Of a stretch of 64,000 nt of DNA, positions 26,273 through 35,306 are shown piece after piece. The notes beneath the pieces were generated by a model, which was not told the origin of the DNA, searched no databases, and saw only the letters and a program-made list of their open reading frames with translations. Origin of the DNA: Rubrivivax sp. (lineage in GTDB: Bacteria > Pseudomonadota > Gammaproteobacteria > Burkholderiales > Burkholderiaceae_C). The position numbers were made by a program, and so were the translations under genes. The stretch is from positions 80,573 through 144,572 of the forward strand of contig JALHPY010000002.1 of the NCBI GenBank assembly GCA_022842305.1, written 5' to 3'. The number at the start of each line of letters is the position of its first letter. Position 1 is the stretch's first letter.

Positions 26273-27613
26273 ATGCGCTGCTTCATCGGCATCGACCTGG
26301 GCTCCACCACCACCAAGGCGGTGGTGGTGGACGAGAACCAGAACATCCTCGGGCGTGGCATCACCAATTCGCGCTCCAACTACGACACGGCCGCGGCCAT
26401 CGCCAAGCAGGAGGCGCTGGTCAACAGCCGCTTCCACCTGTTCCGGCAGAAGCTGGGCAGTGAAGGCGCGCTCAACGGCGCGCTGGACGGCTTCATCGCG
26501 CAGCTGGAACGCGACTTCCGCTCCGAGCAATACCTGGAACAGCTGGCCGACCTGCACAAGACCTGCGAACGCAGCCTGGCCACGTCGCGCTTCGGCGAAG
26601 GCGCGGCCGCGGTGGGCCCGGCGCTGGAAGAGGTGTTCCGCCGCCTCACGGCAGAAGCGCCCTTGCTGTTTGCGCCCGGCGCCAAGCGCAAGAGCGACTT
26701 CTTCCGCGACATCGCCGGCAGCCAGTACCTGGCCACCGGCGAGGTGGTGGCCAAGGAGGCCGGCACCAAGTACGAGTACCTGCTCAACCTGTTCGACCGC
26801 AGCATCATCGAGGTCGAGAACCGCGTCTACGCCGACAGCATCCGGCGGCATTTGCTGGCGGCGCTGGAGCGCACCTTCATCGCCCTGCCCGAGACCACGG
26901 CGCGGCGCGCGCAGGTCGAAGCGCCCATCAAGGGCATCCTCGACACCGATCTGGAAGAGACCTACGTCGTGGGCACCGGCTACGGCCGCGCGCGCCTGCC
27001 CTTCAGCAAGGAGCACATCCGCAGCGAGATCCTGTGCCACGGCCTGGGCGCGCACGTCATGTACCCGGGCACGGCCACGGTGCTGGACATCGGCGGCCAG
27101 GACACCAAGGCCATCCAGATCGACCCGGCGGGCATCGTCGAGAGCTTCCAGATGAACGACCGCTGCGCCGCCGGCTGCGGCCGCTACCTGGGCTACATCG
27201 CCGATGAGATGAACATGGGTCTGCACGAGCTGGGCCCGCTGGCGATGAAGTCGACCAAGAGCATCCGCATCAACAGCACCTGCACGGTGTTCGCCGGCGC
27301 CGAGCTGCGCGACCGCCTGAGCCTGGGCGACAAGCGCGAGGACATCATGGCCGGCCTGCACCGCGCCATCATGCTGCGCGCCATGTCGATCCTGGCGCGT
27401 TCGGGCGGCGTGCGCGACCAGTTCACCTTCACCGGCGGCGTGGCCAAGAACGAGGCCGCGGTCAAGTCGCTGAAAGAGCTGATCAAGGACAACTACGGCG
27501 AGGTCACGCTCAACATCGACCCCGATTCCATCTACACCGGCGCCCTGGGCGGTGCCACCTTTGCCTGGCGGGCCGTGGTCGAGGAAGGCCGCTCCGCTGA
27601 AGCAAGGGTCTGA
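26273..27613 (+). CDS. bcrA: benzoyl-CoA reductase, ATPase subunit BcrA
   Basis: A 446-residue ASKHA-fold ATPase, the larger of the two activator-type subunits. Phosphate 1 loop: [19 protein letters not shown]. Second nucleotide region: [15 protein letters not shown]. The bridging [4Fe-4S] ligands are expected at [19 protein letters not shown] and [20 protein letters not shown] hydrolysis here and in BcrD lowers the potential of electrons delivered by ferredoxin. The BcrA-specific insert is visible between about residues 40 and 230 (for example [20 protein letters not shown]). It is 16 bases downstream of bcrB. Confidence 0.95.
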   Translation: MRCFIGIDLGSTTTKAVVVDENQNILGRGITNSRSNYDTAAAIAKQEALVNSRFHLFRQKLGSEGALNGALDGFIAQLERDFRSEQYLEQLADLHKTCERSLATSRFGEGAAAVGPALEEVFRRLTAEAPLLFAPGAKRKSDFFRDIAGSQYLATGEVVAKEAGTKYEYLLNLFDRSIIEVENRVYADSIRRHLLAALERTFIALPETTARRAQVEAPIKGILDTDLEETYVVGTGYGRARLPFSKEHIRSEILCHGLGAHVMYPGTATVLDIGGQDTKAIQIDPAGIVESFQMNDRCAAGCGRYLGYIADEMNMGLHELGPLAMKSTKSIRINSTCTVFAGAELRDRLSLGDKREDIMAGLHRAIMLRAMSILARSGGVRDQFTFTGGVAKNEAAVKSLKELIKDNYGEVTLNIDPDSIYTGALGGATFAWRAVVEEGRSAEARV

Positions 27614-27626
27614 GGGAGCCAGCAGC

Positions 27627-28472
27627 ATGATCCACACCATCGGCATCGACATCGGCTCGGGCGCGGTCAAGTCCGTGCTCTTCCGCCACGGCGCAGACGG
27701 CGCAAAACCCACCTGGGTGGCGCGGCGCTGCGAACGCATCCGCAGCCGCGACCCCATGACCCTGGCGCGCCAGGGCTTTGATGACGTGCTGGCCGACGCC
27801 GGCCTGGCCGAAGGCGACGTGGCCTACACGGCCACCACCGGTGAGGGCGAGAACGTCAAGTTCGCCACCGGGCACTTCTATTCGATGACCACGCACGCCC
27901 GCGGCGGCGTGTTCCTGGAGCCGACGGCGCGCGCGGTGGTCGACATCGGCGCGCTCAACGGCCGCGCCATCTACATCGACGAGCGCGGCAAGGTGCTGTC
28001 GTACAAGATGACCAGCCAGTGCGCCTCGGGCTCGGGCCAGTTCCTGGAAAACATCGCGCGCTACCTGGGCGTGGCGGTCGAGGAGATCGGCCCGCTGTCG
28101 CAGAGCAGCCTGGACCCCGAGAAGGTCAGTTCCATCTGCGCCGTGCTGGCCGAGACCGACGTCATCAACATGGTGTCGCGCGGCATCGCCACGCCCGACA
28201 TCCTCAAGGGCATCCACCTGTCGATGGCCTCGCGCATCGTCAAGCTGCTCAAGGTGACGGGCATCAAGAGCGGCACCGCGCTGCTGACCGGCGGCCTGGC
28301 GCTGGACAGCGGGCTGCTGGCCGCCATCCAGGAAGAGATGGTCAACGAGAAGGTCACGGTCAGCGCCATGTCGCACCCCGATTCCATCTACGCCGGGGCC
28401 GTGGGCGCGGCGCTGTGGGGCGCCTTCCGCCACCGCAAGCTGCAGGAGCTGGAAGCCACGGCTGCGGCATGA
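27627..28472 (+). CDS. bcrD: benzoyl-CoA reductase, ATPase subunit BcrD
   Basis: A 281-residue activator-type ATPase, the shorter partner of BcrA. Motifs are IGIDIGSGAVKSVLF (phosphate 1), ARAVVDIGALNGRAIYID (phosphate 2), and the cluster-binding pairs KMTSQCASGSGQFLENIARYLG and VSSICAVLAETDVINM. The C-terminal adenosine motif is TALLTGGLALDSGLL. GGGAGCC upstream supports ATG 27627; earlier in-frame codons lie in the bcrA end. The complex needs both ATPases, and both appear intact. Confidence 0.95.
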   Translation: MIHTIGIDIGSGAVKSVLFRHGADGAKPTWVARRCERIRSRDPMTLARQGFDDVLADAGLAEGDVAYTATTGEGENVKFATGHFYSMTTHARGGVFLEPTARAVVDIGALNGRAIYIDERGKVLSYKMTSQCASGSGQFLENIARYLGVAVEEIGPLSQSSLDPEKVSSICAVLAETDVINMVSRGIATPDILKGIHLSMASRIVKLLKVTGIKSGTALLTGGLALDSGLLAAIQEEMVNEKVTVSAMSHPDSIYAGAVGAALWGAFRHRKLQELEATAAA

Positions 28473-28515
28473 TGCGCGCCGTCTTTCCACAACCCCGACC
28501 CCGGAGACCCCCGCC

Positions 28516-28761
28516 ATGGCCTTGATGATCACCCAGGACTGCACCGCCTGCGACGCCTGCAAGCCGGCCTGCCCCAACGAGGCCATCGCCGAAGGCAGCC
28601 CGATGTACGTGATCGACGCACTGCGCTGCACCGAATGCGTGGGCGCCGAGGACGACCCGCAGTGCGCGCTGATGTGCCCGGCCGACTGCATCGTGCCCAA
28701 CCCCGACTTCGTCGAGTCGCGCGAGGAGTTGATGGCCAAGTACGAGTCGCTGCACGGCTGA
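28516..28761 (+). CDS. fdx: 2[4Fe-4S] ferredoxin, electron donor to benzoyl-CoA reductase
   Basis: An 81-residue Alvin-type ferredoxin. First cluster C9-x2-C12-x2-C15-x3-C19-P. Second cluster C38-x2-C41-x8-C50-x3-C54-P, with an extra Cys at 58. The 8-residue loop between the second and third ligands of the second cluster, and the helical C-terminal extension (SREELMAKYESLHG), are the features of the low-potential ferredoxin found with Thauera benzoyl-CoA reductase. It shuttles electrons from KorAB to BcrA/BcrD. Located 43 bases after bcrD with CCGGAG upstream. Confidence 0.94.
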   Translation: MALMITQDCTACDACKPACPNEAIAEGSPMYVIDALRCTECVGAEDDPQCALMCPADCIVPNPDFVESREELMAKYESLHG

Positions 28762-28774
28762 GCGGGCTGCCGCG

Positions 28775-29362
28775 ATGCCCTGCTATTCGATCGAGGGCGT
28801 TGTCCCGGTCGTGGACCCCGGCGCCTACGTGCACCCCACCGCGGTGCTCATCGGTGACGTGATCGTCGGCCCGGGCTGCTACGTCGGCCCGCTGGCCAGC
28901 CTGCGCGGCGACTTCGGCCGCATCGTGTTGCAAGCCGGCGCCAACCTGCAGGACTGCTGCGTGGTGCACGGCTTCCCCTTTGCCGACACCGTGATCGAGG
29001 AGAACGGCCACATCGGCCACGGCGCCGTGCTGCACGCCTGCGTGGTGCGGCGCGACGCGCTGGTGGGCATGAACGCGGTGGTCATGGACGAGGCCGAGAT
29101 CGGCGAGCGCGCCATGGTGGCCGCTTGCGCCTTCGTGCGCGCCGGCCACCAGGTGCCCGCCGGCTGGCTGGCCGCGGGCTTGCCGGCCAAGAACCTGCGG
29201 CCGCTCAGCGAAGACGAGATCGCCGGCAAGGCCGAGGGCACGGCCATCTACCACGACCTGGCGCGCCGCTGCCTGGCCAGCATGGCCGAGGTGCACCCGC
29301 TGGAGGCGCTGGACGAGGGCCGGCCGCGGCTGCAGAACCCGGCGCAGTGGAGGCGGCGCTGA
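28775..29362 (+). CDS. hexapeptide-repeat protein, gamma-carbonic-anhydrase/PaaY-like
   Basis: A 195-residue left-handed beta-helix protein. Imperfect hexapeptide turns run from about 18 to 140 (AYVHPTAVLIGDVIVGPGCYVGP, then HIGHGAVLHACVV). Histidines positioned for metal binding appear in CCVVHGFPFADT and NGHIGHGAVLHACVV. PaaY, the closest named relative in aerobic phenylacetate clusters, is a thioesterase for dead-end CoA esters; other family members are carbonic anhydrases. The 13-base gap after fdx suggests it is the last gene of the bcr operon. A CoA-ester repair role would fit, but it is inference. Confidence 0.78.
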   Translation: MPCYSIEGVVPVVDPGAYVHPTAVLIGDVIVGPGCYVGPLASLRGDFGRIVLQAGANLQDCCVVHGFPFADTVIEENGHIGHGAVLHACVVRRDALVGMNAVVMDEAEIGERAMVAACAFVRAGHQVPAGWLAAGLPAKNLRPLSEDEIAGKAEGTAIYHDLARRCLASMAEVHPLEALDEGRPRLQNPAQWRRR

Positions 29363-29369
29363 GGCGCCG
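29354..29369. terminator. small GC hairpin between convergent operons
   Basis: CGGCGC-TGAG-GCGCCG is a 6-bp perfect stem spanning the stop codon of the hexapeptide protein, just before the convergent end of bioF. No T-run follows on either strand, so a bidirectional terminator role is only tentative. Confidence 0.3.
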
Positions 29370-29374
29370 GCCTG

Positions 29375-30580
29375 TCACGTCGTGCGCGCGACCTGGCGCA
29401 GCGCCTCGATCAGGACGTCGACATCGGCCAAGCTGTGCGCGGCCGACAAGGCGATGCGCAGCCGCGCCGTCCCGGCCGGCACCGTCGGCGGCCTGATCGC
29501 CGGCACCCACAGGCCACGCTCGCGCAGTGCTGCCATCACGGCCAGCGCGGCCGTGTTGTCGCCGATGATCAGCGGTTGTATGGCGGTGGACGACGGCAGC
29601 AAGGCCCAGCCGGCCGCGGCTATGCCGGCGTCCGCGCCCGGCTGCAGGCCGGCCTGCAGCCGCGCAATCAACGCCTGCAGGTGCTGGCGGCGGCGCTCGC
29701 CCTCCGCCCCCAGCACGCAGCGCAGGCTGGCGCGCACGGCCTCGGCCAGCAGCGCTGGCGCGGCCGTGGCATAGGTGTAGCTGCGGGTCTTCTGCAGCAG
29801 CCACTCCACCAGGCTGTAGTGCCCGGCGACGAAGGCCCCCGCCACGCCGATGGCCTTGCCCAGCGTGGCCATGTACAGCACCCGACGCGAGGCCGCGGCG
29901 CCGCTCAGGCCCACGGCAGCCAGCGCGCCGCGGCCCTGGGGCCCCAGCACGCCGAAGCCGTGCGCGTCGTCCAGCAGCAGCAGGGCGTCGTGGCGTTCGC
30001 ACAGCGCAACCAGCCCGCGCAGGTCGGCCACGTCGCCGTCCATGCTGAACACCGCGTCGCTGAGCACCAGCTTGCGCCGCGCCGTGCTGGCCGCCAGCAG
30101 CGCGTCCAGTTGCTGCAGGTCGGCATGCGCGAAGCGCTGCACGCTGGCCCGGGACAGGCGCGCGCCGTCGATCAGGCAGGCATGGTTCAGCGCGTCGGAG
30201 AACAGCGCGTCGCCCGCGCCCACCAGCGCCGGCACGATGCTGGCGTTGGTGGCGTAGCCAGCGTAGAAGTACAGCGCGCGCGGCAGTTGCACGGCGGCGG
30301 CCAGTTCCAGCTCGAGCGCGGCATTTGCCACGCTGTGGCCGCTGACCATGGGCGAGGCGCCGGAGCCCACGCCATAGGTGTCGACGGCGGCGTGCACGGC
30401 CGCCCGCAGGGGCGCGGCGCCGGCCAGGCCCAGGTAGTCGTTGCTGCAGAAGGCCAGCAGCGATTCGCCGTCGACCTGCAGGCGCGCCCCGGCTTCGGGC
30501 AGCACGGCGCGGCGGCGGCGGCGCAGCGATTGGGCGTCGAGCTGTGCCAGCCGCTCGTCGAATTCGTCCAGCCAACTCAT
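29375..30580 (-). CDS. bioF: 8-amino-7-oxononanoate synthase
   Basis: A 401-residue PLP enzyme of the alpha-oxoamine synthase family: pimeloyl-thioester + L-alanine gives 8-amino-7-oxononanoate. Family blocks are [66 protein letters not shown] and the PLP lysine in [15 protein letters not shown]. It sits last in bioA-bioD-bioF. ATG 30580 is used; an alternative ATG two codons upstream overlaps the bioD stop. The location next to a pathway that makes C7 dicarboxyl-CoA esters is suggestive (see findings). Confidence 0.93.
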   Translation of the reverse strand: MSWLDEFDERLAQLDAQSLRRRRRAVLPEAGARLQVDGESLLAFCSNDYLGLAGAAPLRAAVHAAVDTYGVGSGASPMVSGHSVANAALELELAAAVQLPRALYFYAGYATNASIVPALVGAGDALFSDALNHACLIDGARLSRASVQRFAHADLQQLDALLAASTARRKLVLSDAVFSMDGDVADLRGLVALCERHDALLLLDDAHGFGVLGPQGRGALAAVGLSGAAASRRVLYMATLGKAIGVAGAFVAGHYSLVEWLLQKTRSYTYATAAPALLAEAVRASLRCVLGAEGERRRQHLQALIARLQAGLQPGADAGIAAAGWALLPSSTAIQPLIIGDNTAALAVMAALRERGLWVPAIRPPTVPAGTARLRIALSAAHSLADVDVLIEALRQVARTT

Positions 30581-30582
30581 CG

Positions 30583-31263
30583 TCACCATCCGGGCGGCAG
30601 TTCCAGCGCGACCGTGCGTGGATCGGGCGTCGGCATCCAGGGCAGCACCCCCAGCAGCGGCGCCGGCAGTCGCGTGCGCAGCGTGGCGATGTTCTCGTCG
30701 CGGCAGGGCATGTCGGGCGACAGGCTGTTGGCCACCCAGCCGGCCAGTTGCAGTCCGTCGGCGCGGATGGCCTCGGCCGACAGCAAGGCGTGGTTGATGC
30801 AGCCCAGGCGCAGGCCCACCACCAGCACCACCGGCGCGGCCATCGCGATGGCCAGGTCGGCCAGGGTTTCGTGCTCGTTGAGCGGCACGCGCCAGCCGCC
30901 GGCGCCCTCTACCACCACCACGTCGGCCAGCGCCAGCAGCGCGCGCTGCGCCGCCAGCAGCTCGGCCACACCCAGCTGCCGGCCCGCCCGAGCCGCCGCC
31001 AGATGCGGCGCCAGGGGCTCGGGCAAGGCCACCGGGTTGTCCAGCGCGGCGGGCACGCGCACAGTGGACGCGGCGCGCAAGGCCAGCACGTCTTCGCTGA
31101 CCCATTGGCCGTCGCTGCACACCAGCCCGGCGGCCACGGGCTTCATGCCGACCACGCGCGCATGGCGGGCGGCCAGCGCATGCAGCAGCGCGGCGCTGAC
31201 CAGGGTCTTGCCGACACCGGTGTCGGTGCCGGTGACGAACAGCGATCGCAGCTCAGACGCCAT
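30583..31263 (-). CDS. bioD: dethiobiotin synthetase
   Basis: A 226-residue ATP-dependent carboxylase that closes the ureido ring of dethiobiotin. The P-loop is [22 protein letters not shown], the substrate block GMKPVAAGL, and the second nucleotide block [26 protein letters not shown]-terminal tail is as in other BioD proteins. ATG 31263 is preferred: GAGGAAG lies about 11 bases upstream inside bioA, and the gene overlaps the bioA end by 11 bases. An earlier in-frame ATG at 31284 would add seven residues. Confidence 0.93.
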   Translation of the reverse strand: MASELRSLFVTGTDTGVGKTLVSAALLHALAARHARVVGMKPVAAGLVCSDGQWVSEDVLALRAASTVRVPAALDNPVALPEPLAPHLAAARAGRQLGVAELLAAQRALLALADVVVVEGAGGWRVPLNEHETLADLAIAMAAPVVLVVGLRLGCINHALLSAEAIRADGLQLAGWVANSLSPDMPCRDENIATLRTRLPAPLLGVLPWMPTPDPRTVALELPPGW

Positions 31264-32626
31264 CGGCAATGGCTTCCTCGGCATTCGGAAAGTCGGGCTC
31301 GTCGGCCAGCGTGGCCTCCAGCGCGGCCAGCGCGCCGCGGGCCAGGTGCTCGCCCTCGGCTTCGGAGATCACATAAGGCGGCATGGCGTACAGCGTGCGC
31401 CCGATGGGCCGCAGCAGCAGCCCCTGCGCCAGCGCGTGGCGGGCGTAGCGGCGGCCGAAGTCCGGCAGCGTGGTGTCGATGTCCCACGCGAAGATCATCC
31501 CGCGGCGGCGGGCGTGGCGCACCCGGATGTGCTGCGACAGCGCCTCGAACTGTGCCGCCAGGCGGGCACCGGTCAGTTCATTGGCGCGCAAGGCGTCGGT
31601 CTGCTCGAACAGGTCCAGCGTGGCCAGCGCGGCGCGGCAGGCCAGTGCGTTGCCGGTGTAGCTGTGCGAATGCAGGAAGCCGCGCGCCACCTCGTCGTCG
31701 TAGAAGGCCGCGTACACCGCGTCGGTGGTCAGCACCGCCGACAGCGGCAGCGTGCCGCCGGTCAGGCCCTTGGACAGGCAGATGAAGTCGGGGCGTATGC
31801 CGGCTTGGTTGTGCGCGAACATCGTGCCGGTGCGGCCGAAGCCGACCGCGATCTCGTCGGCCACCAGGTGCACCTGATAGCGATCGCAGAGTTCGCGCGC
31901 ACGCTGCAGGTACAGCGGGTGGTGCATGGCCATGCCCGCGGCGCACTGCACCAGCGGCTCCACGATCAGGGCCGCGGTGTCCTCGTGGTGCTGCTCCAGC
32001 CAGGTGGCCAGCGCGACGGCGGCGCGTTCGGCCACCGCGGCGGCATCCTCGCCGGGGCCGGCTTGGCGTTCGTCGGGGCTGGGCACGGTGGCGGCCAGGC
32101 GCAGCAGCGGCGCGTAGGCCTCGCGGAACAGCGGTATGTCGGTCACTGCCAGGGCGCCCACGGTTTCGCCGTGGTAACCCCCGGCCAGGCCCACGAAGCG
32201 GCACTTGCGCGGCCGGCCGGCGTTGCGCCAATGGTGGGCGCTCATCTTGAGCGCGATCTCCACCGCCGAAGCACCGTCGCTGCCGTAGAAGGCGTGGCCC
32301 AGGCCGGTGAGCGCGGCCAGCCGCTCGGACAGCTCGACCACCGGCGCATGGGTGAAGCCGGCCAGCATCACGTGGTCGAGCCGGCTGAGCTGATCCGCCA
32401 GCGCGGCGCGGATGGCGGGGTGGTTATGGCCGAACAGGTTGACCCACCAGGAGCTGATGCCGTCCAGGTAGCGCCGGCCCTCGAAGTCGTGCAGCCACAC
32501 GCCCTGGGCACTTGCCGCCGGGATCAGCGGCAGCGCGGCCCCGTCCGGGTCGTGCAGCTTCATCTGGGTGCAGGGATGCCACACCGCGGCCAGGCTGCGG
32601 CGGCGCCAGTCCTCGTTCAGGCCCAT
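31253..32626 (-). CDS. bioA: adenosylmethionine-8-amino-7-oxononanoate transaminase
   Basis: A 457-residue class III aminotransferase that aminates 8-amino-7-oxononanoate using S-adenosylmethionine. Characteristic N-terminal segment WHPCTQMKLHDPDG, then YLDGISSWWVNLFGHNHP, GSDGASAVEIALKM, VADEIAVGFGRTGTMFAHNQAGI and the PLP lysine in CLSKGLTGGTLPLS. The WHPCTQM motif separates BioA from other omega-aminotransferases. It heads bioA-bioD-bioF; no bioB, bioC or bioH is in this window. The 217 bases between it and the transporter gene at 33560 hold no recognisable biotin-repressor operator. Confidence 0.93.
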   Translation of the reverse strand: MGLNEDWRRRSLAAVWHPCTQMKLHDPDGAALPLIPAASAQGVWLHDFEGRRYLDGISSWWVNLFGHNHPAIRAALADQLSRLDHVMLAGFTHAPVVELSERLAALTGLGHAFYGSDGASAVEIALKMSAHHWRNAGRPRKCRFVGLAGGYHGETVGALAVTDIPLFREAYAPLLRLAATVPSPDERQAGPGEDAAAVAERAAVALATWLEQHHEDTAALIVEPLVQCAAGMAMHHPLYLQRARELCDRYQVHLVADEIAVGFGRTGTMFAHNQAGIRPDFICLSKGLTGGTLPLSAVLTTDAVYAAFYDDEVARGFLHSHSYTGNALACRAALATLDLFEQTDALRANELTGARLAAQFEALSQHIRVRHARRRGMIFAWDIDTTLPDFGRRYARHALAQGLLLRPIGRTLYAMPPYVISEAEGEHLARGALAALEATLADEPDFPNAEEAIADGV

Positions 32627-32843
32627 GGCGATCGGTCCCTCGGCAGCGCGCCACCGGGGCAGGCCAACGCCGGCCCGCTGCTTGCGGGAGCCGGCGTCCG
32701 CGATCGAGGTGCCAGGATTTGCATGAGGCGCGCAGTCTAGCCGGGTGGCCGTCGCCGCCCTCCAGGCCTTCCGCAAGGCCGGGCAAAGCGGACTCTGCGC
32801 GTCGCACGGCGAACGCGCCGCACCGCGGACCCTCGCCCGCGCC

Positions 32844-33560
32844 TCAAAGCCCCAGGTTGCGCGCCAGATCCGGGTGCGCCGCCACCTCGGCCGCGCTGCC
32901 CTTCAGCACCACCTGCCCCTTCTGCAGCACCACCGCGCGGTCGCTGTGGGCCAGCACGCGGCGGTAGTCGCGGTCGACGGTGAGCGTGGCGATGCCGGCG
33001 CTGCGGATGCTGCGGATGACGCGCCAGATCTCGGCCACGATCTGCGGCGCCAGGCCCTCGGTGGCCTCGTCCAGGATGATGAGCTCGGGGTGCGTCATGA
33101 GCGCGCGGCCGATGGACAGCATCTGCTGCTCGCCGCCCGACAACTGCCCGCCCTGGTGGCCCAGGCGTTCGCCCAGGCGCGGAAAGGTCTCGAGCACGCG
33201 CGCCAGCGGCCAGTCGCGGCGGCCGTCGCGCCCAGGGCGCTCGGCCATCACCAGGTTCTCGCGCACGCTCAGGTTGGGGAAGATGCCGCGGCCCTCGGGA
33301 ACGTAGGCCACGCCCAGGCGCGCCACCTCGTGCGGGCGCGCCTGCGACATGTCCTTGCCGAACAGGCGGATGCGCCCTTCGCGCTGCGTCACGTGGCCCA
33401 GCAGCGTGCGGATCAGCGTGCTCTTGCCCATGCCGTTGCGGCCCAGCAGCGCGAGCGTCTCGCCGCGGCCCAGTTGAAGCTCCACGCCGTGCAGCACGTG
33501 GCTGGAGCCGTACCAGCTGTGCAGCCCGGCCACGTCGACGATGAGATCAGTCGTGTTCAT
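32844..33560 (-). CDS. livF: ABC transporter ATP-binding protein, LivF type (second importer)
   Basis: A 238-residue ATPase. Walker A GRNGMGKST, then VAYVPEGRGIFPNLSVRENLVM, signature LSGGEQQMLSIGRALM and Walker B LIILDEATEGLAP. The last gene of a second five-gene importer transcribed on the minus strand (37492 to 32844). It overlaps the LivG-type gene by 14 bases. It is clearly diverged from the LivF-type protein at 7510, so the two importers are not a recent duplication. It lies downstream of benzoate-CoA ligase on the same strand, so benzoate is a plausible ligand. Confidence 0.92.
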   Translation of the reverse strand: MNTTDLIVDVAGLHSWYGSSHVLHGVELQLGRGETLALLGRNGMGKSTLIRTLLGHVTQREGRIRLFGKDMSQARPHEVARLGVAYVPEGRGIFPNLSVRENLVMAERPGRDGRRDWPLARVLETFPRLGERLGHQGGQLSGGEQQMLSIGRALMTHPELIILDEATEGLAPQIVAEIWRVIRSIRSAGIATLTVDRDYRRVLAHSDRAVVLQKGQVVLKGSAAEVAAHPDLARNLGL

Positions 33561-34308
33561 CGGCGCCCAGGTAGGCCAGCTGCACCGCCGGGTCGGCACG
33601 CACCGCGTCCGGCGCGTCGCTGGCGATGACGGCGCCGTTGACCATCACCGTGATGCGGTCGGCGATGCGGAACACCGCGTCCATGTCGTGCTCGACCAGC
33701 AGGATGGCGTGCTGCGCCCTCAGCTCGGCCAGCAGGCCCAGCATGCGGTCGGTCTCTTCGGCGCCCATGCCGGCCAGGGGTTCGTCCAGCAGCAGCACCT
33801 GCGGCCCCGGGGCCAGGCACATGGCGATCTCGAGCTGGCGCTTCTGGCCGTGCGACAGCAGCCCGGCCGGACGCTGCAGCAGGTCCTGCAGCCCGGCGCG
33901 CGCGGCCGCGTCGTGCGCCGCCGCTGTGCTGTCGGCGCAGGCCTGCGCGCTGCGCCACCAGACCCAGGGCCGCTGCGTGCGCGCCTGCGCCGCCAGGCGG
34001 CAGTTCTCGAACACCGTGAAGGGCGGGAAGATGGTGTTGCGCTGGTAGCTGCGGCCCAGGCCGGCGCGCGCACGTCGCGGCTGCGTCCAGGTGGTGACGT
34101 CCTGCCCCAGCAGCTCGACACTGCCGCTGGACGGCGGGATCTCGCCCGAGAGGATGTTGATCAGCGTGGACTTGCCCGCGCCGTTGGTGCCGATGACCGC
34201 ATGCACCTGGCCGCGCGTCATTGCGATGTCCACGCGGTCCAGCGCCACCAGCCCGCCCCAGCGCCGCGTGAGGCCTGAAGCGCGCAGCAGCACCGGCTGC
34301 TCGCTCAC
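33547..34308 (-). CDS. livG: ABC transporter ATP-binding protein, LivG type (second importer)
   Basis: A 253-residue ATPase. Walker A GTNGAGKST, family block GLGRSYQRNTIFPPFTVFENCRLAAQ, signature LSHGQKRQLEIAMCLAPGP and Walker B LLLDEPLAGMGAEE. The GTG at 34308 overlaps the stop of the LivM-type gene (GTGA), the arrangement seen across this operon. Its role is energising the channel formed by the two following minus-strand permeases. The switch of Arg to Ser-Tyr-Gln in GRSYQRNTIF (usually GRTFQN) is a small departure from the LivG norm. Confidence 0.9.
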   Translation of the reverse strand: MSEQPVLLRASGLTRRWGGLVALDRVDIAMTRGQVHAVIGTNGAGKSTLINILSGEIPPSSGSVELLGQDVTTWTQPRRARAGLGRSYQRNTIFPPFTVFENCRLAAQARTQRPWVWWRSAQACADSTAAAHDAAARAGLQDLLQRPAGLLSHGQKRQLEIAMCLAPGPQVLLLDEPLAGMGAEETDRMLGLLAELRAQHAILLVEHDMDAVFRIADRITVMVNGAVIASDAPDAVRADPAVQLAYLGADEHD

Positions 34309-35306
34309 TTGTAGAACCCCATGCTGCGCATGATGCCGCGCCGCCCTTCCAGGCGTTCGCGCCATTGCGCCGGCAGCCCCACCAGGCCGCGCGGCAGCAG
34401 CGCCACGCTGACGATGATGCTCAGGCCCAGGCCCAGGGTCCAGTGCTTGGCGAAGGCACCGAAGATAGCCTCGGACTTGAAGAACTCCTGCAGCAGCGCA
34501 AAGGCATAGGCGCCGATGATCGCGCCGCGCAGATGGCCCAGGCCGCCCAGGATGATCATGATCAGCACCGAGCCGCTGAAGTGCCAGCTCAGCAGTTCGG
34601 GGTTGACGAAGCCGTCCTTCACCGCAAACAGGAAGCCGGCCAGCCCGGCGATGCCGCCGGAGATCGTGAAGGCTGCCAGCTTGTACGGGTAGGTGGAAAA
34701 GCCGGTGGCGCGCATGCGCTGCTCGTTCACCTTGATGCCGGCCAGCGCGCGGCCGAAGCGCGAACGCAGCAGCACCGCCAGGAAGCCGAACACCGCCACC
34801 AGGCAGCCCAGCGTGAAGCCGTACAACACCAGCGGCTTGTCCAGGTCCAGCACGCCGCCCAGCGTGGGCTTGAAGTTGAGGTAGATGCCGTCGGTGCCGC
34901 CGCCCAGCGGTGTGTCGTGCACCACGTAATAGGCCATCTGTGCAAAGGCCAGCGTGACCATGATGAAGTACACGCCGCGCGTGCGCAGCGACAGCGCGCC
35001 CACCGCCAGCGCATAGGCTGCTGCCGCCAGCATGCACACCGGCAGCAGCCACCACAGGCCGGCCGGGCCGTCATCCGGCGTCAGCAGCACGGTGGCATAG
35101 GCGCCGATGCCGAAGAAGGCCGCCTGGCCGAAGCACACCAGGCCGGTGGCGCCCACCAGCAGTTCCAGGCTGAGCGCGAGGATGGCGAAGATCATGATCT
35201 TGGTGACCAGGTCGATGCCGAAGGCGCCGGTCATCCAGGGCAGCGCCGCATGCGCCACGAACACCGCGGCCATGAAGGCGAGCTTGCCGCGCGGCAGATC
35301 CATCAT
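34305..35306 (-). CDS. livM: ABC transporter permease, LivM type (second importer)
   Basis: A 333-residue membrane permease with about eight to nine hydrophobic helices. LivM signature: ELLVGATGLVCFGQAAFFGIGAYATVLL, then ALSLRTRGVYFIMVTLAFAQM and GGLGHLRGAIIGAYAFALLQEFFKSE. The start is one of two adjacent ATG codons (35306 or 35303) overlapping the upstream gene stop (ATGATGA). It forms the heterodimeric channel with the LivH-type protein. Differences from the LivM at 5731 are extensive, again arguing for separate ligand specificity. Confidence 0.92.
   Translation of the reverse strand: MMDLPRGKLAFMAAVFVAHAALPWMTGAFGIDLVTKIMIFAILALSLELLVGATGLVCFGQAAFFGIGAYATVLLTPDDGPAGLWWLLPVCMLAAAAYALAVGALSLRTRGVYFIMVTLAFAQMAYYVVHDTPLGGGTDGIYLNFKPTLGGVLDLDKPLVLYGFTLGCLVAVFGFLAVLLRSRFGRALAGIKVNEQRMRATGFSTYPYKLAAFTISGGIAGLAGFLFAVKDGFVNPELLSWHFSGSVLIMIILGGLGHLRGAIIGAYAFALLQEFFKSEAIFGAFAKHWTLGLGLSIIVSVALLPRGLVGLPAQWRERLEGRRGIMRSMGFYK

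Noticed and set aside
29435-32740. An 1101-codon plus-strand frame across the bio genes
   Set aside because: It spans bioF, bioD and bioA antisense with no recognisable domain; the three bio genes are unmistakable.
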